Made by a program: the position numbers and the translations under genes
Part shown: positions 12,563-24,086 of the stretch, piece after piece
How positions within the stretch are numbered: the first letter of the stretch is position 1
How the letters are laid out: each line of letters starts with the position of its first letter
Source of the DNA: Calamus simplicifolius
Lineage: Eukaryota > Streptophyta > Magnoliopsida > Arecales > Arecaceae
Direction of reading: 5' to 3'
Assembly (NCBI GenBank): GCA_900491605.1
Contig: UESW01004415.1
Location: 124,001-188,000, forward strand
Length of the DNA stretch: 64,000 bases
Notes under the pieces: generated by a model
The model's database searches: none
What the model saw: only the letters and a program-made list of their open reading frames with translations
What the model was told of the DNA's origin: nothing

Positions 12563-12918
12563 TGTTGGCATGGGTGCCATTAATTCATCCACACGATATC
12601 CTAAGAGTCCCTGGAGACTCTACGACTCTTCGGATTCTGAGGAACGCTTCGTAGGTAATCCATCTGGCTTATCCACTGGTGATAGCCTTCTTTAAAAAGA
12701 AGACCGAAGGTGTCTTCGTTAGGAGGTCTTCTGAGTGAGAGACGCATCTGAGGGTCACGAAGGGCTCTTTCTCCTCCCCTCACCGGTGCTGCGGCTTAGG
12801 GGCATGGACATACAAGGGACTCTGGTAGCCCTCGACGATCGACGATCCTGCTTCCGCTGCTGCCGATATTGAGGTATGCCCGTCATTATCGGTATATCCT
12901 TTACATTCGGTTCCTTCA
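12563..12918 (+). repeat. copia-2 5' LTR
   Basis: It runs TGTTGGCATG...GGTTCCTTCA and aligns end to end with 19503-19859. Its middle (about 12685-12735) contains a GAAGAC-rich imperfect hairpin. Confidence 0.93.
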
Positions 12919-12920
12919 AT

Positions 12921-12931
12921 TGGTATCAGAG
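12921..12931 (+). other. copia-2 primer binding site (initiator-Met tRNA)
   Basis: TGGTATCAGAG begins two bases after the 5' LTR, the usual copia primer site. Confidence 0.92.
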
Positions 12932-14294
12932 ACTCATTGGTAATCACCGGCAAGGAGAGAGGTTGTTGAGGAATTGGCCTTGGGTGTTGCTGCAATTTCA
13001 AAAAAAAAAATAGGGGAGGTTCCGCTGCGGCCATGGGTGCAGCAGCGGACCTCAGAAAGCAGGGGGAGGCAGGGAGATGGCTGGGATGTTCTTCTCCGGC
13101 CGTTTGCGATCCTTCCCACTTCTTTCCTGGACGGCTTTCTTTCCTCGGCTGTGGGCCTGACGCATTGTCCGCTGCCGATTTCCATCCCGAGTATGTCTTC
13201 CGAGTTGCCGTGTCGTTCGGCATCTTTCCCTGCCGCTGGAGGGCTGGGGATGATCTGACTACTCTCACCGCCACCAAGTGGGTGGCGGCAGAGTTGGCTG
13301 CAGCACGATTTGATGGCGTTTTATTTTCTTGGGTCATAGTGTATGATCCATCGGTTACAACGAGGAATTTTGAATCCATTGAATGGCTTCCCTGTTTTTT
13401 GAGTTGATTGCACCACCTGTAAATAGTTGGAAATCCAGGGGTAATTTCATTACCCAACCAACAACTAATAATAAAAAACAAATAAATCAAAGAAAAAAGG
13501 AAGGTGTTGTTGCTATCGTTCAGCATTTGAAAGGTGGCAAAATCAAGAAAAAAGGAAGGTGTTGTTGCTATCGTTCAGCATTTGAAAGGTCTGCCACGTG
13601 GCGCTCAATGCTGGCCACGTGTCTGTTACTTGGCAGCTATGTAGCGGAAACGTGGCAACAAAGTGATAAATCACAGAAAATCAAAAAAAAAATCAAAAAA
13701 AAATTATAGAAATATCATAAAATTTCATAGAATATCTTAGAAAATTTATTAAAAATTTTCTTGTTGTGGCATGGTGGTTTATGCTCTGTGCATGAATATT
13801 TTTATTGCCATTCTATTTGATTTTTCTTGTGAATTTTTTCTGGATGCATAATTATTTATGCTTAGCGTACATATATGATTTATGCATAATTCTGCATGTT
13901 ATTTATGTTGACATAATTATTTATGCTTAGTGCATGAGAGGATTTATGTTAAATGCTATGTATTTTCTGCGAGCATGTTTATTTATGACTTGGTGCATAA
14001 ATAATATATTGTTTATAAATTATGTCTTTAGTTGACATGAAAAATATGCTTGTTGTAGCATATGTTTGCGTTGCGGATTTGTTCCTACATTGGTTTTGTG
14101 GACAATATAGATATGTTCTATGAAAAATTATCAGATTCTGTGTTCCATCTTATTAAATGAGTGATAATTATGAGCTTAGCAAAATTTTTGATCTCATTTA
14201 TAAGAAGAAATATTTGTAATCTGATTATTTTTCTAGATATCATTATACACTGATATGTGCCTAATGTCCATACCTTACTTGACTAAATGCAGTG
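12932..14294 (+). other. copia-2 untranslated leader with 55-bp repeat
   Basis: The long leader between primer site and gag contains a GC-rich first half and an AT-rich second half. Near 13490-13595 a 55-bp unit around GGTGTTGTTGCTATCGTTCA is tandemly duplicated. Long open frames on both strands here (for example 12780-13526 minus and 13033-13407 plus) show no family similarity. They seem to be by-products of GC content, though such leaders can carry packaging signals. Confidence 0.6.
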
Positions 14295-17200
14295 ATGGCC
14301 TCCAAATCTGTGATAGCTGATCTCAACAAAGGTGAGAAGCTAGATGGATAAAACTATGAAATGTGGCATAGAAAAATCCAATACCTGCTGAATGAATTAG
14401 AAGTCTTGGAGACCCTAACAACTAGTATGACACCACCAGCCCCTGGCACTACTGAGCAACATTGCCTTGATCGGGAAGCCTATGACAATTGGGTCAAGAA
14501 AGATCGTTTTGCACGCTTTACCATGTTGAGAAGCATGCACAGTGATCATATTGGCAACTTTGAGCATTGCCAAACTGCTCAAGATATGTGGAACCAACTC
14601 AAGATCAGGTTTGGTTAAACTTCGGCCACAAGACTACGTGCCTTGAACCTTAGATTCATACAGTATATCAAGGATCCCGATCATTCCATGTCGACCCACC
14701 TTCGTGTGATGGGAAACATGATTAGGGATATGAAGGCTGCTGGAGTTGACCTTACTGATGAGCAACAGGTCCTAGCAGTGATTCGTTCACTGCCTGACCC
14801 TCAGTGGAGTCAGATGAAGCTCTTGATGACTCATAATGAGCACATCAAGACTTTTGAGGATATTGCTCCTCACCTTGAGCTAGAGGCTGAGCGTATTGAG
14901 ACTTTCCTCCCTTCGGTCTATATGGTTACTGGTGAGTCTTCGAGGCCCAGGAACAAAAAGAAGGGAAAGGCACATCACAGGAGTGCTCAGGAATATAAAG
15001 GAAAAATTGTGGCCAAACCTAAGAGAGGACGTCGAGGGGGCAAGAGAGATGTGACAAAGATTAAGTGCTACAACTGTGGAGCTAAAGGCCACTTTGCTCG
15101 TGATTGCACTGAGCCAAAGAAGGTATGCTCCATATTAAGCTCTCTCTATGTTTGTTCATATGCATTAGTTGCTGACACTCTCCCCGATTGGATTGTAGAT
15201 TCGGGAGCGAACAAACATATAGTGCAAGATTAAGCTGGTTTTATGGATTTTCACTGAATACCTGTAAATACCCAGTTTGTCGTGCTTGGGAACGGTCTGC
15301 GTGAGCAGGTTTTAGGTGTAGGAGCATATCGTGTTATGCTTCGTGGTGGACATGTATTGATCCTACATGACGTTTTATATGTCCCAATTATCCGGTGTAA
15401 TCTTTGTTCTGTTCTTGCCCTGTTGGCACTTGGTTACACTTTTAGTTTTTCTGGTGATCGTATGTCAGTCTATCTGGATGGTGTTTTGTCCTTTTGTGGA
15501 TATTTGTCACAAGGGTTCTTTAGACTTGATGTTGAATTGTGTGCTTCTTACTCCTCTTTTTCTTGTGCTTCTATTCCTGCCTGTGATGATAGTTTTCTTT
15601 AGCATGCCAGACTTGGTCATGTGGGCCAAAATAGGATGGCACGTATGGCTAAAGCAGGGCTATTAGGCCCTCTTACCAAGATAAGTCTACCTGTGTGCGA
15701 GTCTTGTCTAGCAGGAAAGGCAACAAGAAAGCCTTTTGGTAAGGCTACTAGGGCCTCTCATCCATTAGAGCTAGTTCACTCTAATATCTGTGGACCCATG
15801 AGTATCAAGGCGCGCCATGGCGCTTCCTATTTCCTCACATTTATAGATGATTTTTTGCGATTTGGGTATATGTACCTGATCTCCCACTGCTATGAAGCGC
15901 TGGATTGTTTCAAACGATTTTTAGCTGAGGTAGAAAATCAGAAGGAAAGGTTTTTGAAGACTCTCCAGACTGATAGAGGTCACGAATATCTTTCTGAGCA
16001 ATTCCATCGGCTCTGTGAGGAAAAGGGGATACGCAGGCAGCTTACCATTCCTGAGACACCGCAATAGAATGGTATTTCCGAGCGTCGCAACAGGACTTTA
16101 CTAGACATGGTTAGGTCGATGATGGCGCAAGGCAATCTTCCAATCAGTTTTTGGGAAGATGCGTTGTTGACTGCTGCCTACATCCTTAACCGTGTCCCTA
16201 GTAAAACGGTACTTTCCACTCTATATGAGCTATGGCATGGCACGCGATCCTCTGTGGATCATTTACGCCCTTGGGGCTTAGCAGGATATGTTCACAATGC
16301 CTCCCATAAGTTGAAAAAGCTGGGTCCTAAAGACAGCAAAAAGGTGTTCATCAGGTACCCTAAAAATTTGAAGGGTTACGTGTTGTATGGTGCACATTCT
16401 GATAGAGGGTTGACTGAAGTGGAGTCCAGAGACATGGAGTTTCTAGAGAATGAATTCCCGAGCATTGGTAAAATTAGAAAGGACCTGTCCCTATATGAGT
16501 TACAGGAGGACCTTCCAACTATCTCTGGCGAGGCAGGAGATTTTCGACCTATCTCAGAGATCGCCACAGATAGTGGGAATGCTAGGCCCAGTGGGAGTGT
16601 CGCACCAGATAGTGGGAGCGCACAAGCTGAGCCTAGTAGGAGCTCACCTATGAGGATTGATGCACCACCTGAGAGCGGTCCTCAGGGTTCAGATCCGTAG
16701 TTACGAAGAAGCAAACGTTGTCATATTCCACGATGACATTTTGGGATCGAAGGAAATGTGTTTCTCTGCACTCCGTTGGATCCAGATAAGCTTGCTTTTG
16801 TTGAAAAGGCGCTCGATTCACCTGCTCATAGTGAGTGGCAAGCTGCTATGGAAGATGAGATGGTATCGATTGCCAAGAATTATGTATGGGACTTGGTAGA
16901 CCTTCCACCTGAACGTAAATCTATAGGAAATAAGTGGGTCCTTAAGATTAAGCGTAAGGCTGATGGGTCAATTGATAAGTACAAGGCTCATCTTGTGACG
17001 AAGGGCTATACCCAAATGGATGGTGTAGACTTTGAGGAGACATTTTCTCCTGTGGTGAGATTTGTCTCCATTCGCCTGATCCTAGCTATTGTAGCCCATT
17101 TAAATTTGGAGCTACATCAAATGGATGTTAAAACAACATTTTTTAATGGAAGCCTGGATGAAGAGATCTATATGGATCAATCCTTGGGCTTTGTGATCAA

Positions 17201-18353
17201 AGGATAGGAGGGCAAAGTGTGCCGCCTTAGAAGATCCATATATGGTCTCAAGCAGTCATCTAGGCAATGGTACCTCAAGTTTCATGAAGCCATTATATCG
17301 ATTGGCTTAGATATGATTGAGGAGGACCGCTGTGTGTACATTAAGAAATCAGACGATGGAATTCTGATCTTGGCGTTGTATGTAGATGACATCCTAATTG
17401 TTAGGAGTTCTATTAGAGTAATCAATGCCACTAAGGAGTGGTTGTCCTCTGTCTTTGAGATGAAGTATATGGGTGAGGCAAATTTTGTGCTAGGAGTGAG
17501 GATCCTAATGAATCATGCTAAGAGGTTTCTTGGTTTGTCACAAGAAACATATATTGAGAAAGTCTTAGAACGATTCCGAATGCACTATTCTAAACCCGTT
17601 GATACCCCAATAGAGAAGGGCTATACTTTAAGCATCGATCAGTGCCCTAGAACTGATGAGGAGAGAGAAAAGATGAGTAGGATCCCCTATGCTAGTGCAG
17701 TAGGGAGCTTGATGTATGCTATGTTGTGTACTCGCCCTAAAATTTGCTTTGCAGTCGGCTTGGTTAGCCGATATCAAAGTAATCCAGGACTTGCTCATTG
17801 GGTTGCAATTAAAAGGATTTTTCGTTACCTTCGTGATACTGCCAATCTCACTCTATGCTATCAGGGTGAAGATTTGACATTAAAGGGTTTTTGTGACTCT
17901 GATTGGGCGGGTGATAGGGACGAGCGTAGATCCACCACAGGATATGTGTTTATCTTTGGAGGTAGAGCTGTCACTTGGTGCAGTAAGAAACAAAGCTGTA
18001 CTGCTCTGTCCACCATGGAAGCCGAATATATTGCTTGTTCGGTTGCTGTCCAGGAGGCTGTCTGGCTGAGGAGGTTCTTGAGACGACTTGAGATATCAGC
18101 TACTCTACATGAGGCTATTCAGATCTGTTCTGATAGTATGGCAGCATTACAATATGCTAAAGATCCTAAGTACCATAGAAGGACCAAGCATATTGACATC
18201 AGATATCACTTCATTAGAGACATGGTCAAGCAAGGAGAAGTTATCCTACAGCATATTTCCACTGGCAGGATGCTGGCTGATCCTCTGACGAAGCCTATTC
18301 TTAGGGATGTATTCCAGGCTCATGTGAGGGGTCTAGGTCTGTATAGAGTGTGA
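14295..18353 (+). pseudogene. copia-2 gag-pol polyprotein with about nine in-frame stops
   Basis: One reading frame runs from ATG 14295 (MASKSVIADLNKGEKLDG) to TGA 18351. It is interrupted only by stops: 14349 TAA, 14616 TAA, 15231 TAA, 15255 TGA, 15600 TAG, 16065 TAG, 16698 TAG, 16731 TGA and 17205 TAG. Domains in order are Gag (DUF4219/UBN2-like, EMWHRKIQYLL), CCHC knuckle (CYNCGAKGHFARDC, about 15067), protease (WIVDSGANKHI), pre-integrase zinc finger (HARLGHVGQ...CESC), integrase core (HSNICGP, LTFIDD, QTDRGHEY), RT (MDVKTTFFNGSLDEE, LALYVDDILI) and RNase H (DSDWAGD, TMEAEYIA, HIDIRYHFI). Most stops fit single transitions of Q, W or R codons (for example the PQ-stop-NG site where Q is expected). 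There is no frameshift, which suggests decay by cytosine-methylation damage. It is not able to make a full polyprotein. Confidence 0.94.
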
Positions 18354-19502
18354 CAGACCATGATATGTTTCAGACCTATGTAGGAGTTTGTGTCTGTTCT
18401 TTTTGTTGTCAGACAAGGATTGTATGGACATCAATGACTATGTGTTAAAGTTTATGAAATGTTTATTTTCATTATTATGATGTGTTCATATTTATAGGCA
18501 CATATGTGTATAAATGTCACAGGCTTAGATCAGCCCACTCACACGGGTGATCGCCCTGACACTTTTGTAGTGGGCAGGATGAGACTAAAGTAGCCATTAT
18601 AGTTGCTTGAGTAGCAATGCATGAGTTGCATATTGCATGGGTTGCAAAATGTGCTACATAAATTATAATGAAAAGATTATAATCAAAGTCGCCTCAGTTT
18701 GGACTGAAATGAGACTCAGGAGAGTTGAGTACGGAGCATATATATGCGTGTGCAGCGTATCAATAGTGATATGTCCACAGATCCGTACTAAGCTTGTTAT
18801 AGCCGAACTGGGAGCATTGGTGTGTTCTCGAGTCAGGTAACTTTGTGATGCCTGAATTTGTGTTTGTACATGTTTGAGTATGACATGGCCCATTGAGTGG
18901 GAGCTCCATCGTAGCATGTATTACGTTGCATATGCTAAAGTCGACCTTATAAGGGGTAATGCGAAATATTTTCTCTCCATTATCGTGTGAGTCTTACAAC
19001 TATGTAGTGTCCTTGGACTTGAACCTATATCATGAAGTTGGAGTGCAGGATGACTTCCTTAGCCTTGTCCTCCAGGGTCATGGAATTGATGCGGCCACAT
19101 GAGACAATCCTAGGAAGTCAACTGGACAATGATGGACTGGTATGAGTGTTCAAGGAAGATTATTCACGACCATACCTTATGTTTATGATCCATTACCCGG
19201 GCAATCATGTGTATGAGTTGCATATGATTATGGATACCAACATTATGACTTTGTGTTTTTCGAGTGCTGCTCAGGGCAGATCTCTTGAGGGATTGAGAGT
19301 GCTTGATCAGGTGTGATCAGATTATCTAGGACACAGACGGGATTGGATTGTATTCATGATCACTACGTTAGTTATTTATTAACTTAATGTAGTTTATCCG
19401 CTATGTATCATTGTGAGTGAGTTTCGTCGGGTCGCATACCCTACCGTACTGTAAGTTGAGAGAGTTGAGGTTATAATGTTCCTGTGTGGACGAGTGGGAG
19501 AT
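18354..19502 (+). other. copia-2 3' non-coding region and polypurine tract
   Basis: The stretch between the pol stop and the 3' LTR has no recognisable gene. It ends in the polypurine tract GAGTGGGAGAT (19492-19502) that abuts the LTR. A 1.1 kb 3' region is long for copia. Short open frames at 18637-18917 on both strands look incidental. Confidence 0.7.
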
Positions 19503-19859
19503 TGTTGGCCTGGATGCCATTAATTCGTCCACATGATATCCCAAGAGTCCCTGAAGACTCTACGACTCTTTGGATTCTGAGGGACGTTTCGTAGGTAATC
19601 CCTCTGGCTTATCCGCTGGTGATAGCCTTCTTTAAAAAGAAGACCAAAGGTGTCTTCGTTAGGAGGTCTTCTGAGTGAGAGACGCGTCCGAGGGTCACGA
19701 AGGGCTCTTCTTCCTCTCCCTCACCAGTGCTGCGGCTTAGGGGCGTGAACATACAAGGGACTCTGGTAGCCCCCGACGACCGACGATCCTGCTTCCGCTG
19801 CTGCCGATATTGAGGTATGTCCGTCATTATCGGTATGTCCTTTATATTCGGTTCCTTCA
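19503..19859 (+). repeat. copia-2 3' LTR
   Basis: It starts TGTTGGCCTGG, ends GGTTCCTTCA, and is followed by the target duplication AAACA. Confidence 0.93.
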
Positions 19860-19864
19860 AAACA

Positions 19865-20647
19865 AATACTACATAGCTTTATTTTACATAAAAGTTTTGA
19901 AGCCATCTATGGTCAGAAAATAATTGTTCTCTCTTTATTATGCTCACTAGCGTATTTATGATCATCAAAAATTCAGTATGACATTAAAAGAATCAAATAA
20001 TTTATACATAATGAAGAGAATTGTAACATCATATGAAATTAGAATGCCACAACCTCAACAAATTGTTGCTTACTCAATGCAGCTGTTGAAAGCTCACATT
20101 TGGAAAAGACCATTGTGGCAACTCTGATCATATAATAAACCACCATGGTCAGTTATAATGATGACTTGATTACATGAAAATATACTATCATGCTTGTTTT
20201 CCTGATATATCTTTTCCTAATCTTCTTTGGTTTTGTTCATACCTATCAATGATGTTCTTATTTCAATTTCAGCTTTCATCCCCACAAATCTGAAATATGA
20301 ATCCTTTTTGCAATGACAACCATTTCAAAAAAGAGGAGTCTCAAGGTGAGTGAACCATTTGCCTTTTGCCTGATATCTGTGTTTCTGATACTAGTCCTAT
20401 GGAAGACGCACAACATAATACGAAAGCAATCACAGTTATGGTATTGTTTCTGAATCATAAAATTCTATGCTGCTTATAACCAAACAAGCTGACAATAAGA
20501 TCAAATTGGCTGATTTCAAGCTTCAAGAACCACATCTGTTTGATGTAAATGGATACTTCCTCACTTACATGTTCCCAACTAGAACTTAGTTGAGACACAT
20601 TTGTTAACTTGTCTTTCTGAAAAGAGTCTAAGCTGCATTAGAATCAT
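19865..20647. other. Spacer downstream of the PPR gene
   Basis: AT-rich sequence with no coding signal that I recognise. It should include the PPR gene's 3' untranslated region on the minus strand. Confidence 0.45.
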
Positions 20648-22726
20648 TCACATTCCACTCCACTGATTTGCATTTTTATCGACTATAATTCGACTATAAC
20701 CTGGAATCTTCCTCAAACCATTGGACTGTTTCAGCATTCTCACATTCTCCTCATCTTTCTTGAGCCCTGCCAAAGAATACATGCCGGATAGGACTGAATA
20801 AGCCGTTGCATTATTGGGTTCTAGCTCAAAAAGTTGCTGGGCTGCTAACTCTGCAAATTCAAGATTGAAGTGGATCCTGCTAGCACTAAGGAGAGCTCCC
20901 CATGCTGCTGCATGGGGTTTATATGGCATTGAGTTGATTAATTTTATTGCTTCTTTGAGCAACCCAGCACGTCCAAGGATATCAACCATGCAGGTGTAGT
21001 GATCTGGTCCAGGTTCAATGCCATAAGATCTCATGGATTTGAAGTATTTGTAACCTTCTTGGACAAGGCCTGCATGAGCACAAGCAGTAAGAATCCCTAG
21101 AAAGGTGACCTGGTTAGGCTCATACCCATCTCTCAGCATCTCTGAAAACAATTTAAGTGCCTCCTCTGCCAAACTATGTTGAGCAAATGCTGTCATCATT
21201 GAATTCACAGTAACAAGGTTTCTTTCATCAATGCTTGAGAAAATACGATAGGCATCACTTACATTTCCACATTTTGCATACATGGACACTAAAGAGCTCT
21301 GAATGGCAAAATCTGCCTCAAAATCCATCTTGATGATACAGGCATGAACCTGCATTCCCTCGTCTAAAATTGCCAGACCAGCCAAAGCACTCAATACACT
21401 ACTTAACACAACAGGATTAGGCCTAAACCCCTCTTCTACCATGTGACTAAACCATTGTAACGCACTTTCATGCTCCCCATTCCTGACGAATCCTGAAATA
21501 ATTGCAGTCCAAGCAATTTCATCCTTTCTCGGCATCTGTTCAAATATACGAACAGATTCTCTAGTCCACCCTCTGTTACAGAAGCCCACCATCATAGAAG
21601 TCCAAGAAACAACATTCTTTTCCGGCATCAACTCAAATAGTGCATTTGCCTCCTCAATTGCGTCATGCTGAACATATCCAGTGATTAAAGAATTCCATGA
21701 GACTACATCTGTCTCTTTCATGCAGTCAAAAGACCTTCTAGCAGCAGTCATCCAACCAGCTCTAGAGTACATAATTATTATGGAATTACCCAGGAAGATA
21801 TCACATTCAAAACCCATCTTCAAGACCAGCCCATGAATCTGAACGCCTTCTGTGATCCTATCCATGTCACCACAAGCATCAAGTATAACAGATAATGCTG
21901 TAGAATTGATCCTCACAGCATCCCTTCTCATCTGCACAAACAGTCTGAATCCCTCTTCCCAGAATCCAGCCTTTAAGTATCCACGAATCATAGCGGTCCA
22001 GGAAACAACATTCCTTTTGGGCATTGCATCAAAAACATCTCTCGCATTGGAAATTCTCCCATTTTTGCAAAATCCATCCACTATCGAGCTCCAAGAAACC
22101 ACATCCCTCACCTCCATTCTACTGAATACTCGAACAGCCTCATCGAGTTTGCCAGCCTCCAAATACCCACAAATTAAAGCGTTAGAAGCAACTGGATCTC
22201 GCCATGTCGCTGGCATCTCCTGGTAGACTTCCTCGGCCTCCTTTAGCATTCCATTCTTTGCAAACCCCATGATCATGGCACCATATGAGACCACATTCTT
22301 TGCGGGCATTTCAGAAAACAACTCATAGGCCTCAGAAACCTTCAACGCATGAGCGTAAGCTGATATCATAGCATTCCACGATGCCGTATTTCTCTTCGGC
22401 ATTTTATCGAACACCTCCCGGGCTTTTGAGACGTCACCGTTTTCACCATAAGCCGTCAGCAACGCGGTCCAAGAGACGACGTCTCGGAAGGGCATGTGGT
22501 CGAATATGGATTGGGCTTCCTGGAGATTTCCATCTCTTCCATTTTTTGTAATTTGGGAGTTGTAGAACACCAAATGACTGCCAGTTTTCGCGATAGAGAA
22601 GGCGGGGGGTTGTCTTGGTTTGGGTATCGATGGGGTAGAAAGCAGAGAGGAGCAGCGGATTAAAAGGTGGAGACTTGGGACGCACAAGTTCTTGCGAAGC
22701 AAATGAGGAATTGGTTTTCTCAGCAT
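20648..22726 (-). CDS. Pentatricopeptide repeat (PLS-class, E-type) protein, organelle RNA processing
   Basis: An intact, intronless 692-codon frame. Residues 1-45 are rich in R, L, S and P with hardly any acidic residues, consistent with a mitochondrial or plastid targeting peptide. The rest is an array of about 16-18 PPR motifs of the P, L and S types, seen as recurring VVSWTAMI, NAMISAYA, MYAKCGNV, VFDKMP and DHYTCMVDILGRAG. It ends with an E/E+ region (about 595-692: AAWGALLSASRIH, LEPNNATAYSVLS, IPGYSRIIVDKNANQW) and no DYW domain. Such proteins bind single RNA sites in organelles and assist editing, splicing or stability. Layout and wording resemble Arabidopsis At1g53600, but that match is from memory and no symbol is given. 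ATG 22726 is chosen because it gives the targeting peptide; the LTR of copia-2 ends about 790 bp beyond the stop codon. Confidence 0.93.
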   Translation of the reverse strand: MLRKPIPHLLRKNLCVPSLHLLIRCSSLLSTPSIPKPRQPPAFSIAKTGSHLVFYNSQITKNGRDGNLQEAQSIFDHMPFRDVVSWTALLTAYGENGDVSKAREVFDKMPKRNTASWNAMISAYAHALKVSEAYELFSEMPAKNVVSYGAMIMGFAKNGMLKEAEEVYQEMPATWRDPVASNALICGYLEAGKLDEAVRVFSRMEVRDVVSWSSIVDGFCKNGRISNARDVFDAMPKRNVVSWTAMIRGYLKAGFWEEGFRLFVQMRRDAVRINSTALSVILDACGDMDRITEGVQIHGLVLKMGFECDIFLGNSIIIMYSRAGWMTAARRSFDCMKETDVVSWNSLITGYVQHDAIEEANALFELMPEKNVVSWTSMMVGFCNRGWTRESVRIFEQMPRKDEIAWTAIISGFVRNGEHESALQWFSHMVEEGFRPNPVVLSSVLSALAGLAILDEGMQVHACIIKMDFEADFAIQSSLVSMYAKCGNVSDAYRIFSSIDERNLVTVNSMMTAFAQHSLAEEALKLFSEMLRDGYEPNQVTFLGILTACAHAGLVQEGYKYFKSMRSYGIEPGPDHYTCMVDILGRAGLLKEAIKLINSMPYKPHAAAWGALLSASRIHFNLEFAELAAQQLFELEPNNATAYSVLSGMYSLAGLKKDEENVRMLKQSNGLRKIPGYSRIIVDKNANQWSGM

Positions 22727-23684
22727 GATTCATGAGTTCATGTAACGCCTTAGAGAATAATCCATAGCTCTAAAGCTTGTTTTGGGCTGCGATCTTAGCA
22801 AACTGCTGGCACTTGGGGGCTAATAAACAGGGTTCCTCTGCGGGACCCGCGAGCGGGAGCCTCGACCTATCATGCGATGCTTCGTCTTGCGAAAATCTAA
22901 ATAGAATTATGTTCATAGGGGTGCAATTTGGGCCGGGTTCAATTTGAATTCGGCCCGCAGAATCCAATTTGCAGCAGTACTCAAACTTTAGTTTGCTTAA
23001 CTCGAACCCGAAGGATTTAGATTGAACTCGGACCAATTTACAACTTGGGCCGAATTAGGGTTGCAGTCAACCCAAACCCGAGAAAATCCGAACCTACAAA
23101 GCCACAAGCAGCAGGCCCACTGGTATTGTGGAAGTGATGATTTAGCCTTATTTGTTAGGTTTAAAGTATGTAGAGTTGACAATAGTTTTGTAAAAGTGAT
23201 GATTCTTGGTATGAACATTCCACCAGAACCTTCATTACCTTTTAAAATGGGCAATATACCTTTAACCATTGCATTTTATCATGTAATGTTGGTAGGCCAA
23301 ACTAGTATCTTTATTTTTTTAATTATCTTCTTCGAGACATTTGTAACTTCTAATATGAAGTTTGCCAAAATTTTATGAAAGCATTTGGGAAGAGGTGATG
23401 AGCAGAAAACTAAAACATCTGGAAAATGGGTGATGAGTAAAAAATCAGAGAGCTTCGGATGGCGAATGCAGTCTCGCTACTTGAAAAAGATTTCTCATAC
23501 CAGACTTATGTGGTCTTCTAACTGGCTCTTTATATCGTCTCAATATTTTCTGCTTTCGAAGGATAAAGGTGACTTCATCAATGCATACAGTGGCTATTGA
23601 AATGTTATGTAACATTTGGATTACTTTGGATATGTTTGGGTTTAAGAATGTACTTTTTTTTGTTTAGTCTTATGTAAAAGATGT

Positions 23685-23815
23685 ATATTTTTAGACATGT
23701 AATTTGAAATGTGAAGCTTGTTTGTTTCAAACTTTAGCTTGTTTATACAATGTAAAGCTTATTTGTTTCAAACTTTAGCTTATTTGTGCAATGTTAAGCT
23801 TGTTTGTTTCAGATT
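23685..23815. repeat. 43-bp tandem repeats, about 2.5 copies
   Basis: Units share AGCTTGTTTGTTTCA and CAAACTTTAGCTT, at about 23716, 23757 and 23797. Confidence 0.7.
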
Positions 23816-23817
23816 GT

Positions 23818-23862
23818 CATATATATATACATATATACATATATATATACATAGATATACAT

Positions 23863-23943
<81 letters not shown>
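23818..23943. repeat. Long (AT)n microsatellite
   Basis: About 125 bp of TA dinucleotides, interrupted only near the left end by ACATATATAC and CATAGATATA. Confidence 0.95.
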
Positions 23944-23949
<6 letters not shown>

Positions 23950-24086
23950 CAACCTGAATTCCAATCCGAAACTCAACCCCAACCCGATTTTTAAAAATAG
24001 GGTTAGGGTTAGGATTGATATTTTATAAATATAGTTAGAGTTAGGGTTCAGGAAAACCTGTTTCATGAGCCTAAATTGCACCCCTA

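Larger units (their letters stand above)
12563..19859 (+). mobile_element. Complete Ty1/copia LTR retrotransposon (copia-2)
   Basis: This 7.3 kb element is on the plus strand and is flanked by a 5-bp duplication AAACA at 12558-12562 and 19860-19864. LTRs of 356 and 357 bp begin TGTTGGC and end CCTTCA. The order is 5' LTR, Met-tRNA primer site, an unusually long 1.36 kb leader, a gag-pol frame, 1.15 kb of 3' non-coding sequence, a polypurine tract and the 3' LTR. By eye the LTRs differ at about 25 sites, so this insertion is older than copia-1. The coding frame has many stops but is still easily read. It belongs to a different copia family from copia-1, because the Gag, leader length and LTRs are unrelated. 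Confidence 0.95.
22916..24086. mobile_element. hAT-like non-autonomous element, copy A
   Basis: The ends are inverted repeats: TAGGGGTGCAATTTGGGC at the left, and the right end reads TAGGGGTGCAATTTAGGC on the opposite strand. A TAGGG-type terminus is typical of Ac/hAT elements. About 200 bp at each end are homologous, in reverse orientation, to the element at 30179-30895. The left side has repeated GGGCC/AACCCGA words and the right side GGGTTAGGGTTAGG. The middle (about 23100-23815) is different from copy B and ends in 43-bp repeats around AAGCTTGTTTGTTTCAAACT followed by a long AT run. I cannot find an 8-bp target duplication, so this copy may be old or rearranged. Confidence 0.72.

Noticed and set aside
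12780..13526. A 248-codon minus-strand frame
   Set aside because: It is antisense to the copia-2 LTR and leader and has low-complexity Pro/Ser/Ala content. I do not recognise any family in it.
24000..24060. TTAGGGTTAGG-like text, also CCTAACCC at 30240-30310
   Set aside because: It resembles interstitial telomere repeats, but the units are irregular. The same text occurs at the matching end of both hAT-like copies, so it is transposon end sequence.
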